From positions 1 through 13,282 of the forward strand of contig CAZLNO010000103.1 of NCBI GenBank assembly GCA_964561005.1: a stretch of 13,282 bases of DNA, read 5' to 3'. Within the stretch, counting starts at the first letter, position 1. Each line of letters starts with the position of its first letter. Below the pieces are notes generated by a model. The model saw nothing but the letters and a program-made list of their open reading frames with translations, was not told the origin of the DNA and did not search any database. This DNA is from CAZLNO01 sp964561005. Lineage in GTDB: Bacteria; Pseudomonadota; Alphaproteobacteria; Kiloniellales; Rhodovibrionaceae. Of the stretch, positions 1-5,152 are shown one piece after another. A program made the position numbers and the translations under genes.

Positions 1-60
1 TCGCCCCCGACCGGAACGTTTTTGCCCGGCACATTCTGCCTACCACGGGTCGGGCCGCAG
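1..60. repeat. Partial REP element with degenerate D module at window edge
   Basis: Bases 4-20 hold the right arm of the REP core hairpin (CCCCCGACCGG followed by AACGTT). The left arm lies outside the window. From about base 24 to 60 a shortened version of the D module seen at 699-747 follows, with shared pieces CCCGGCA, ATT.TGCC and GGGTCGGG. The stop codon of the minus-strand RAYT gene (40-42) lies inside this module. With the copy at 599-747, the RAYT gene is therefore bracketed by two same-orientation copies of the composite repeat. The D part is too degenerate here to be certain of its limits. Confidence 0.6.
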
Positions 61-537
61 CGGGCAGTCGGGGTTGGCCGACGACCAGAACCAGTGCTCC
101 GGCCGGGCCACGTACTGCTTGCGCACCGGGTTTTCGTGGATGTAGCGCGCCTTCTGCTCGAGGAACGCCTCGGTCTCGATGGCCTTGGGCGCGTTGCCGG
201 CCCGCCAGAAGCGGTGCCGCCCGTCGTCCTGGCGGAACAGGTCGAGCACCGTCGGCTCGGTCCGCGCCAGGCTGTCGCGCAGGCGGTGGGCCGTCAGCGA
301 CTTGAACCGCCGCACGAAGCGTGCCGTGTCCGGGGCCACCAGGATCAGATGCAGGTGGTTCAGCATGAAGACGAAGGCGAGGAGGCGAATCGCGTCCTGG
401 CGTCGTTCGCCCTCCAGCACCTCCGCCAGAATGGGCCAGCGCTCGTGCCGGTCGAAGATGTAGTACCAGCGCTCGACGGTGAAGGTGAGGAAATAGGCGC
501 CCGACCGGGCCGTGTCGTGGATGCGCCCGCGCGGCAT
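40..537 (-). CDS. REP-associated tyrosine transposase (RAYT, Y1_Tnp/IS200-like fold)
   Basis: A 165-residue protein, the usual RAYT length. RAYTs are single-domain HUH endonucleases related to IS200/IS605 TnpA; they are thought to nick and move REP hairpins. Visible motifs: an early YFLTFTV strand, the HUH motif NHLHLI with metal-binding H61 and H63, and the C-terminal helix ARYIHENPVR with the likely nucleophile Tyr132, followed by the usual W-SS ending. The start chosen is ATG at 537 because AGAGG lies 5 bases upstream on the minus strand; an upstream in-frame ATG at 594 would add 19 poorly conserved-looking residues. It is flanked on both sides by repeats of the family described at 1-60 and 599-666, its likely substrates. 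It has all key residues and appears intact. Its family is clear; activity is inferred. Confidence 0.88.
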   Translation of the reverse strand: MPRGRIHDTARSGAYFLTFTVERWYYIFDRHERWPILAEVLEGERRQDAIRLLAFVFMLNHLHLILVAPDTARFVRRFKSLTAHRLRDSLARTEPTVLDLFRQDDGRHRFWRAGNAPKAIETEAFLEQKARYIHENPVRKQYVARPEHWFWSSANPDCPLRPDPW

Positions 538-598
538 GGACGCCTCTGGGTTGTTGGTCGGGCTCGATGGTATCGTTTTGCGCGGTGGGTGCAAGGGA

Positions 599-666
599 AA
601 ACGTTCGGGGCGCCGGCAAGCCGACGCCCCGCGCCGGTCGGGGGCTTGCCCCCGACCGGAACGTTT
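599..666. repeat. REP element copy A (double palindrome)
   Basis: The element starts AAACGTTC (599-606) and ends GAACGTTT (659-666), so its ends are inverted. Inside are two hairpins: GGGGCG (607-612) with CGCCCC (625-630), with an inner CGGC/GCCG pair around AA, then a perfect 12-bp stem, 634-645 with 648-659, separated only by TT. This is the best-preserved copy. It lies about 60 bases upstream of the RAYT start, as expected for a REP next to its RAYT. Confidence 0.85.
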
Positions 667-675
667 CCTTCTCCC

Positions 676-750
676 CCAGCCCCGACCGGCACTTTCCGCC
701 CGGCAAGGATTGCCGACCCGGCAGCTCTTGCCGGGTCAGGGCGGCGGCAG
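676..750. repeat. Extra REP right arm plus D module with perfect 9-bp hairpin
   Basis: CCCCGACCGG at 680-689 repeats the right arm of the REP core without a left arm. The D module follows: CCCGGCAAGG, ATTGCC, then a perfect hairpin with 9-bp arms GACCCGGCA (715-723) and TGCCGGGTC (729-737) around GCTCT, then GG.CGGCGGC. The same module occurs at 2021-2070. The stop codon of the minus-strand gene remnant lies at 736-738, inside the hairpin's right foot. No T-run follows on either strand, so a classic intrinsic terminator is not supported. Confidence 0.75.
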
Positions 751-918
751 GCGGAAGGTCATGAAGCCCAGGCGCCACATGCGGCGGAAGAACACCCGGA
801 CCCAGCCGTCCCAGGCAATCGGTCCGCCGCCGTCGGCCTGGGCCAGCTCCCAGCAGTCGCGCACCGAGCGCCGGCCGTCGACGTGGCGGGCCAGGCGCGC
901 GCCATTCGAGCGGGGTTG
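736..918 (-). pseudogene. Probable C-terminal gene remnant, about 60 codons, function unknown
   Basis: On the minus strand an open frame gives a plausible protein tail of about 60 residues, including ARHVDGRRSVRDCWELAQ and FFRRMWRLGFMTFRLP, and ends in TGA at 736-738. The piece DGRRSVRD recalls the short PqqD-like or winged-helix segments found at the C-terminus of some modification enzymes, but I cannot name the family. Upstream of about 918 the base composition drops sharply to AT-rich sequence and the reading loses protein-like character, and no fitting start with a ribosome site is visible. I read this as the 3' end of a gene whose 5' part was removed or replaced by the segment with the neighbouring plus-strand gene. 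It could also be a small complete gene, which I think less likely. Confidence 0.4.
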
Positions 919-934
919 TAATCCGTATCGAAAT

Positions 935-1804
935 ATGATAAAAATAGGTGTCTTTGACGGATTAGATGAGGTAGTAACCGTGCCGTTCCGCGACCAACTT
1001 GAAGCAATCCTTGGTGACCGCAACAACCTCCGTGCGGATGTGGTTCACCGGCTAAACGACTTTTTGCGCTGCCCGGATAATGTGTTTGCGGGCTTGCTGG
1101 CCGAGGTCGATCGGGTTCGCGCTGAGCGGCACGACGAGGAGGACTGGCTGTGGGCAGGCCTCGTTTTTTCCTTTGCCACAATGCAGGGCGCGAACATTTA
1201 CCCGTGCGTGCGCGATACGCGTAACCAGTGGGCGTGGCACAACCTGCCGGCGGGCCGCGATGCCGTGGAGCAGCGTATGAACGAGGTGTTCCACACACAA
1301 AACGCCGACAACTTTCGTGTGCGCTACGCCATGGCGGCCCACGATCGCATCATGGCGCTGGGCGGCCTCAAGGATGCTACCCGGATGGCGGCGAAACTGG
1401 GGTCCTGGCAGGAGAAATACGATTTTATCGTGGCTTTCGACGGAATCGGGCCGAAGTATGCGCGCAACTTCTGGATGGACAGGCACGACCCGGGCTTCGA
1501 CCAGAGCTTCGCCCTCGACAGCCGGATCCAGAACCTCGTGCGCATGTTGTTCGTGCCGCCCGCGCAACCGTGGATTGTCGACAATCTCGGTTATATCCTG
1601 GTGCGCGAAGCCACTTATCGGATGATGGAGGAATTTCTGCGCGAATTGACGGATTCATCGGGACGATGCCCCTGGTATCGGGACCGGCTTCTCTATGCAG
1701 CGATGGCGCCGGAGCGCCGCGAGGCTTTCCTGAACTGGCTGGATACCGGTACGTTGGGAGACAACATCCCAGCGGGCGGCGGCGGCGTGGGGAGCTGTCG
1801 TTAG
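935..1804 (+). CDS. Hypothetical protein, candidate HhH-GPD-like DNA glycosylase
   Basis: I do not recognise the family by name. The protein (289 residues from ATG 935) has a central segment FDGIGPKYARNF followed by FALDSRIQNL. This fits the helix-hairpin-helix and aspartate pattern of the HhH-GPD base-excision glycosylases: Lys174 in GIGPK sits where OGG1/Nth enzymes carry the Schiff-base lysine, and Asp195, 21 residues on, where they carry the catalytic Asp (about 18-19 in the classic enzymes). A late segment, CPWYRDRLLY, resembles the end of some archaeal OGG-like enzymes. Start is unsettled: ATG 935 has no clear ribosome site, while GTG 980 in the same frame has GAGG 8 bases upstream and may be the true start. 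The open frame back to 512 runs through REP repeats and is not coding. The first bases are AT-rich, unlike the neighbours, and REP elements lie on both sides, suggesting a transferred segment. That a protein is made is likely; glycosylase function is inference. Confidence 0.65.
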   Translation: MIKIGVFDGLDEVVTVPFRDQLEAILGDRNNLRADVVHRLNDFLRCPDNVFAGLLAEVDRVRAERHDEEDWLWAGLVFSFATMQGANIYPCVRDTRNQWAWHNLPAGRDAVEQRMNEVFHTQNADNFRVRYAMAAHDRIMALGGLKDATRMAAKLGSWQEKYDFIVAFDGIGPKYARNFWMDRHDPGFDQSFALDSRIQNLVRMLFVPPAQPWIVDNLGYILVREATYRMMEEFLRELTDSSGRCPWYRDRLLYAAMAPERREAFLNWLDTGTLGDNIPAGGGGVGSCR

Positions 1805-1835
1805 AACGCCGTCCACGCAAACCTATTGTCGCGGG

Positions 1836-1928
1836 AAACGTTCGGGGCGCCGGCAAGCCGCCGCCCCGCGCTGGTCGGGGGCTAGGCGCTGGCGCGCCGA
1901 CTTCGTGTCGCCCCCGACCGGAACGTTT
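1836..1928. repeat. REP element copy B with 27-base insertion in the core loop
   Basis: It runs from AAACGTTC (1836-1843) to GAACGTTT (1921-1928), with the first hairpin GGGGCG (1844-1849)/CGCCCC (1862-1867). The core arms (1871-1882 and 1910-1921, one G-T wobble) are separated by 27 bases instead of the 2 or 4 in the other copies. The extra sequence contains its own small hairpin, GGCGC (1885-1889)/GCGCC (1894-1898). It lies 32 bases after the stop of the plus-strand hypothetical gene and 20 bases before copy C in the same orientation. Confidence 0.82.
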
Positions 1929-1948
1929 TCATGCCATGGTCGTCGAAG

Positions 1949-2018
1949 AAACGTTCGGGGCGCCGGCAAGCCGCCGCCCCGCGCCGGTCGGGGGCTCCCG
2001 TCCCCGACCGGAACGTTC
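1949..2018. repeat. REP element copy C, same orientation as copy B
   Basis: Starts AAACGTTC (1949-1956) and ends GAACGTTC (2011-2018). Hairpin 1 is GGGGCG (1957-1962)/CGCCCC (1975-1980). Hairpin 2 has arms 1984-1995 and 2000-2011 with one G-T wobble and loop TCCC. Direct tandem arrangement with copy B, between two convergent genes. Confidence 0.83.
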
Positions 2019-2020
2019 GT

Positions 2021-2070
2021 GCCGGCAAGAAATGCCGACCCGGCAGCTTTTACCGGGTCGGGATGGCGGC
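2021..2070. repeat. D module, second copy
   Basis: Follows REP copy C directly and closely matches 701-750: CCGGCAAG, TGCCGACCCGGCAGCT, CCGGGTC and GGCGGC are shared. Its hairpin (GACCCGGCA 2037-2045 with TACCGGGTC 2051-2059) has one mismatch, where the copy at 715-737 is perfect. On the minus strand it lies about 20 bases beyond the stop of the GT41-like gene. No T-run is present. Confidence 0.72.
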
Positions 2071-2089
2071 CGGCACGATGGACCGAGCG

Positions 2090-4066
2090 CTAGCGCTCCA
2101 CCGCGAACAGGCTTTCGAGATAGGCGTGAAAGGATTCGAGGGCCTCCGCCTCGCGGAAGATCAAGTCGCGGCGCGCGGCGATGGCCTCCGCGTACTGCGC
2201 GCGGAACGTCGTGTCGTGGGCCAGACGCGCAACCATGCGGGTCATCTCGGACTTGTCCGCGCAGATGTAATCCTCGAGGCCCATGCGGCGGAGAAAGCCG
2301 GCGGAATGGCGGCTGCGCATGAAGGGGCCGGGCATCGTCACGATCGGCACACCCTGGGACAATGCATCGACGGTCACGTTGTCGCCGTTCCAGGTGGGAC
2401 AGTCGAGCAAGATGTCGCAGGCCCGGATCAGGGCCAGAAAGCGTCCCATCGGCTGCCTGTCGGGGAATGTCACATGGTCGTCAAGGTCGAGGCCCTCCGC
2501 CGCGAAGGCGCGGCGCAACCGCTGATGCAGCGCGGCATGATAGTCCTCGCGGCGGTCCCGGAGAATGACCAACTTCGCCTCGGGCACCATCTTGGCCACG
2601 GCGACCAGCAGGTCATCGTCGCGCGGCAGGAACTTGACCGTGTTGTGTCCGTAGAAGATATAGGTCGTGTTCGCGTCCAGGCCGAAGTCGGCCCGCGTCA
2701 GGGGCTCCACCTCCTTGGCCGGGGGATGGCGATAGAAGCCTGTGCCGGCCAGGCGAACCACGTTTTCCGTGTAGTGGTCCTGCGCATCGGCGGGCTCCAT
2801 CAGATCGCTTGTCAGGATATCGTCGATCGTCGGCAGGCCGCAGGTGAAGGGGTGACCGGCCATGCGCGCCTGCCGCGGCACCAGGCGCAGCGCGGCAAGG
2901 CTGAACGCGGTTTGGTGCATGCCGAGCTCCGGATAGATCAGCAAGTCCAGCTGGTCCTGCTTGATGATCTGAATCCACTTGGCGAGGGGATGCGGGCCCA
3001 CGCGCACGTGATCGAAGGCGCCGTAGGAAAAGGCCTTGATATCGTCGAAGTCCTTGGCCGGCTTGTTTGTTAGATCGTAAAGGAACAGCTCGTAACGGCT
3101 CTTGTCGAGGTGATAGAAGAATCCGCGCCGGTTGCGCCAGGAGGCATGGTCGTGAATATAGGCGCCGGCAACGCCGATGCGCGCCTTGCGGCCGCGAATC
3201 GGGGTGGGGCGACTCGTCGCCTTCGGAACCTGCGCGTAAGGGCATTGCGCGCTAAGCGCCCTGTGGACCAGATGGCCGTAGCGGCGCTGCAGCCCGACCT
3301 CGTTGCTGCCGAGGTAGGCGAGGCGGAATGTCGTGTACATCGCCGCCCCGGTCGCCACCTGCTTCAGGTGCCCGGAGTCCGCCTCGCAAAGCCGCTCGAG
3401 CTCGCCCAGATGTGCCGCGAAGGTGTCGCGGGCGACCCGCACCTCCGACTCGCTTTCATAGATGAACCTGAGGTGGTACAGCATTGCCAACAGCAGCAGG
3501 TCCACCTGCTCCGGGAAACGGCGGTAGCCGGAGATGCAGGCATCGTAGCTGCCACCATCGTCGCCGAGCTCCTTTTTCACCCGGCCGGCGTCGCGGTGCA
3601 TGTCGGGGGTGAGTCGATCCGGCGCCACGGCGGCGAGCCGGTCGTAGTCGTCGGCGAACTCTTGAGCGAAGTCGTAGAGCGGGACCGGCATCCGGAGCAA
3701 CCGCACCAACGCGTCCGCGTTCTCCGGCGCATGCGTGAGAATGTAACGCAAAAAACGGCGCGCCTGGCCGAACTTTTTCATCTCGACCAGGATGGCCGAA
3801 ATCCGGAAATAGATTTCGTGCACCGTCTCCCGATCCGACGCGTGCAGCCTGGCCTCTTCCAGATGGCGCAGCGCCTTGTACGGCTCGCCGCGCTTGTGGT
3901 GCACCTCCGCCATGCTCATGAGGTATTTCGGCGATTCCGGCTCACTGGCCAGCAGCTTGCGCGCGATCGCCTCGGCGTCCAGCAGGTCGCCGAGGTCAAG
4001 GTGGTGGCGGAATCGGTGTTGGAGATTGTCGCAAGTGAACCTTTCCTCGGGCGACCCAACCGTCAA
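2090..4066 (-). CDS. TPR protein with O-GlcNAc-transferase-like (GT41/SPINDLY-type) glycosyltransferase domain
   Basis: A 658-residue cytoplasmic protein. Residues about 14-120 are TPR-like helices (for example SMAEVHHKRGEPYKALRHLEEA); a helical linker runs to about 285. The C-terminal half matches the bacterial OGT layout: ARIGVAGAYIHDHAS with His305/His307 where OGT has FGNH, then GLPTIDDILTSDLMEPADAQ, then the nucleotide-sugar-binding region LDCPTWNGDNVTVDAL (560-569) followed by GVPIVTMPG. Family knowledge: GT41 enzymes put a sugar from a UDP-sugar on Ser/Thr (or Asn in HMW1C) of proteins; the sugar and target here are unknown. The start is TTG at 4066, supported by a strong AAGGAGG 6 bases upstream; there is no suitable ATG nearby. 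It is second in a two-gene unit after the FkbM methyltransferase (51-base gap). A role in glycosylating flagellin or another surface protein is inferred from the nearby flagellar genes. Confidence 0.85.
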   Translation of the reverse strand: MTVGSPEERFTCDNLQHRFRHHLDLGDLLDAEAIARKLLASEPESPKYLMSMAEVHHKRGEPYKALRHLEEARLHASDRETVHEIYFRISAILVEMKKFGQARRFLRYILTHAPENADALVRLLRMPVPLYDFAQEFADDYDRLAAVAPDRLTPDMHRDAGRVKKELGDDGGSYDACISGYRRFPEQVDLLLLAMLYHLRFIYESESEVRVARDTFAAHLGELERLCEADSGHLKQVATGAAMYTTFRLAYLGSNEVGLQRRYGHLVHRALSAQCPYAQVPKATSRPTPIRGRKARIGVAGAYIHDHASWRNRRGFFYHLDKSRYELFLYDLTNKPAKDFDDIKAFSYGAFDHVRVGPHPLAKWIQIIKQDQLDLLIYPELGMHQTAFSLAALRLVPRQARMAGHPFTCGLPTIDDILTSDLMEPADAQDHYTENVVRLAGTGFYRHPPAKEVEPLTRADFGLDANTTYIFYGHNTVKFLPRDDDLLVAVAKMVPEAKLVILRDRREDYHAALHQRLRRAFAAEGLDLDDHVTFPDRQPMGRFLALIRACDILLDCPTWNGDNVTVDALSQGVPIVTMPGPFMRSRHSAGFLRRMGLEDYICADKSEMTRMVARLAHDTTFRAQYAEAIAARRDLIFREAEALESFHAYLESLFAVER

Positions 4067-4117
4067 TTAGTGCCTCCTTCGTAGATTTTCTTTTTGACGC
4101 TACCGTTGAGCCAAATT

Positions 4118-4825
4118 TTACTTTGGCTCGTCGAAAATCTCTGAATTCCAAGGAAAAAATAGCATGTCCATATACCAAGGTGTTTTCAGAGAAATATTCA
4201 ATATATCGGCAATTTCCAGGTTGCACTCGCTCATAATTTTTATAATTTCACTTGGCTTGTACGATTCGCGAAATCTGCGTTTGATAGAAACTTCGATAAT
4301 CACGAATTCCGCACTCTTCAGAGTTTTCATGCCGCCAAGCAGGACGTTCTTTTCATAGCCTTCCGTATCAATTTTCACGCCGAAGCGACCTAGATCAACG
4401 TTGAGATTTGTTATGACGTCATCCAAAGGTTCGACCTGTGTCGTCGTGATCCCTTCCGCAGGACTCTCGAGTGCAGCAAATGTATCGGTATGATGGAGGA
4501 GATTCGTGTGGTTCATATTCCGATGAACGACGAGTTCGAGTGTTGTCGCTTCGGTACCCAAAGCTGTCTGTTTGGTGACAGCTTGGCCGCCGAATTCTTC
4601 GATGGATTGACAAACGGACTGGGGAATCGGTTGGGGATCAATGAGAATAAATTTCTTTGCGATCTCCGGAACATGGAGCGGCGGCGTCCCATGACCGACG
4701 CCAACGTCAATAAGCGTGTCGACCTGCAACAGATTACTCAGATAGCCTCTCGTGAACTTTTGCCGCGCCACGGCATATCCCTGCCGGTTCAAAGCCCGCT
4801 GCATTTCCTGAAATGTCACGTTCAC
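4118..4825 (-). CDS. FkbM family methyltransferase
   Basis: A 235-residue SAM-dependent O-methyltransferase of the FkbM type, a family that mostly methylates sugar hydroxyls on glycans and natural products. Motif I is LIDVGVGHGT with Asp40, the family signature KIDTEGYEKNVLLGG holds Asp153, and a strand VIIEVS follows. No signal peptide or membrane segment is seen. The start is GTG at 4825, with GAGG 7 bases upstream. Base composition is clearly more AT-rich than all neighbouring genes (runs such as ATAATTTTTATAATTTC), suggesting recent acquisition. It probably forms an operon with the downstream GT41-like gene, so it may methylate the sugar that enzyme transfers. Family assignment is firm; substrate unknown. 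Confidence 0.9.
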   Translation of the reverse strand: MNVTFQEMQRALNRQGYAVARQKFTRGYLSNLLQVDTLIDVGVGHGTPPLHVPEIAKKFILIDPQPIPQSVCQSIEEFGGQAVTKQTALGTEATTLELVVHRNMNHTNLLHHTDTFAALESPAEGITTTQVEPLDDVITNLNVDLGRFGVKIDTEGYEKNVLLGGMKTLKSAEFVIIEVSIKRRFRESYKPSEIIKIMSECNLEIADILNISLKTPWYMDMLFFPWNSEIFDEPK

Positions 4826-5152
4826 GGCTGAACCTCGCCATATCTCGAGTTGAGGACATTAGGATCATGGCGAAGCGGGGTTGATCACTGGTTAAAAACT
4901 GGGGTATTCGGCCAGGGAACGATATCCGCTTGGGATGCTGTAGCATCTGTCCGTCACGGTGCCGACCCCAGTGGCGTTCACGCCCCGTCCAGCCGAGGCG
5001 GGGCTAGCTCCCGCCGGTCGGGGGTAATCCCCCGACCGGAACGGTTCTTGCTTCGTCTCGCCAAACAAACCTCACCCCGCTAACGCAACCTTTACCAATG
5101 GCTGCAAGGGTTTCGGTTCGGTTGCGGGAGGCGAATCCAGCAAGGGGACGAG
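4826..5152. promoter_or_regulatory. Divergent intergenic region with a REP copy and a small palindrome
   Basis: These 327 bases must hold the promoters of the minus-strand FkbM-GT41 unit and of the plus-strand sulfotransferase unit. I see no convincing sigma-70, sigma-54 or sigma-28 promoter by eye. A small inverted repeat GATGCT-GT-AGCATC (4934-4947) lies about 110 bases upstream of the FkbM start and could be an operator. Ribosome sites are GAGG 7 bases before GTG 4825 (minus) and AAGGGG before ATG 5153 (plus). REP copy E occupies 4975-5047. No protein-coding frame here looks real. Confidence 0.45.
4975..5047. repeat. REP element copy E (diverged)
   Basis: The core hairpin is perfect: arms CCGGTCGGGGG (5014-5024) and CCCCCGACCGG (5029-5039) around TAAT. 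The first hairpin is present with its arms in the opposite order (GCCCCG 4982-4987 with CGGGGC 4999-5004). The ends are diverged (CGTTCA at the left, GAACGGTTC at the right), and no D module follows. It lies between divergent genes, unlike the other copies, which lie at 3' ends or near the RAYT. Confidence 0.75.

Noticed and set aside
715..737. Intrinsic terminator
   Set aside because: The hairpin is perfect but no T-run follows on either strand, and it recurs as part of a repeat family, so I list it as a repeat module.
22..921. A 299-codon plus-strand frame across the RAYT and REP A
   Set aside because: It reads through the REP hairpins and the antisense of the RAYT; repetitive composition and no domain.
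512..934. Upstream extension of the plus-strand hypothetical gene back to ATG 512
   Set aside because: This stretch reads through the RAYT 5' end, REP copy A and the D module; the product is arginine- and proline-rich and the protein-like part begins only near 935-980.
1836..2018. CRISPR array
   Set aside because: Only two adjacent long repeat units here, each with internal palindromes, 20 bases apart and matching dispersed copies elsewhere; no regular repeat-spacer series and no cas genes.
1931..4084. Two long plus-strand frames (1931-3073, 3110-4084) opposite the GT41-like gene
   Set aside because: Antisense shadows: no recognisable motifs, and the minus strand encodes conserved OGT-like motifs with a strong ribosome site.
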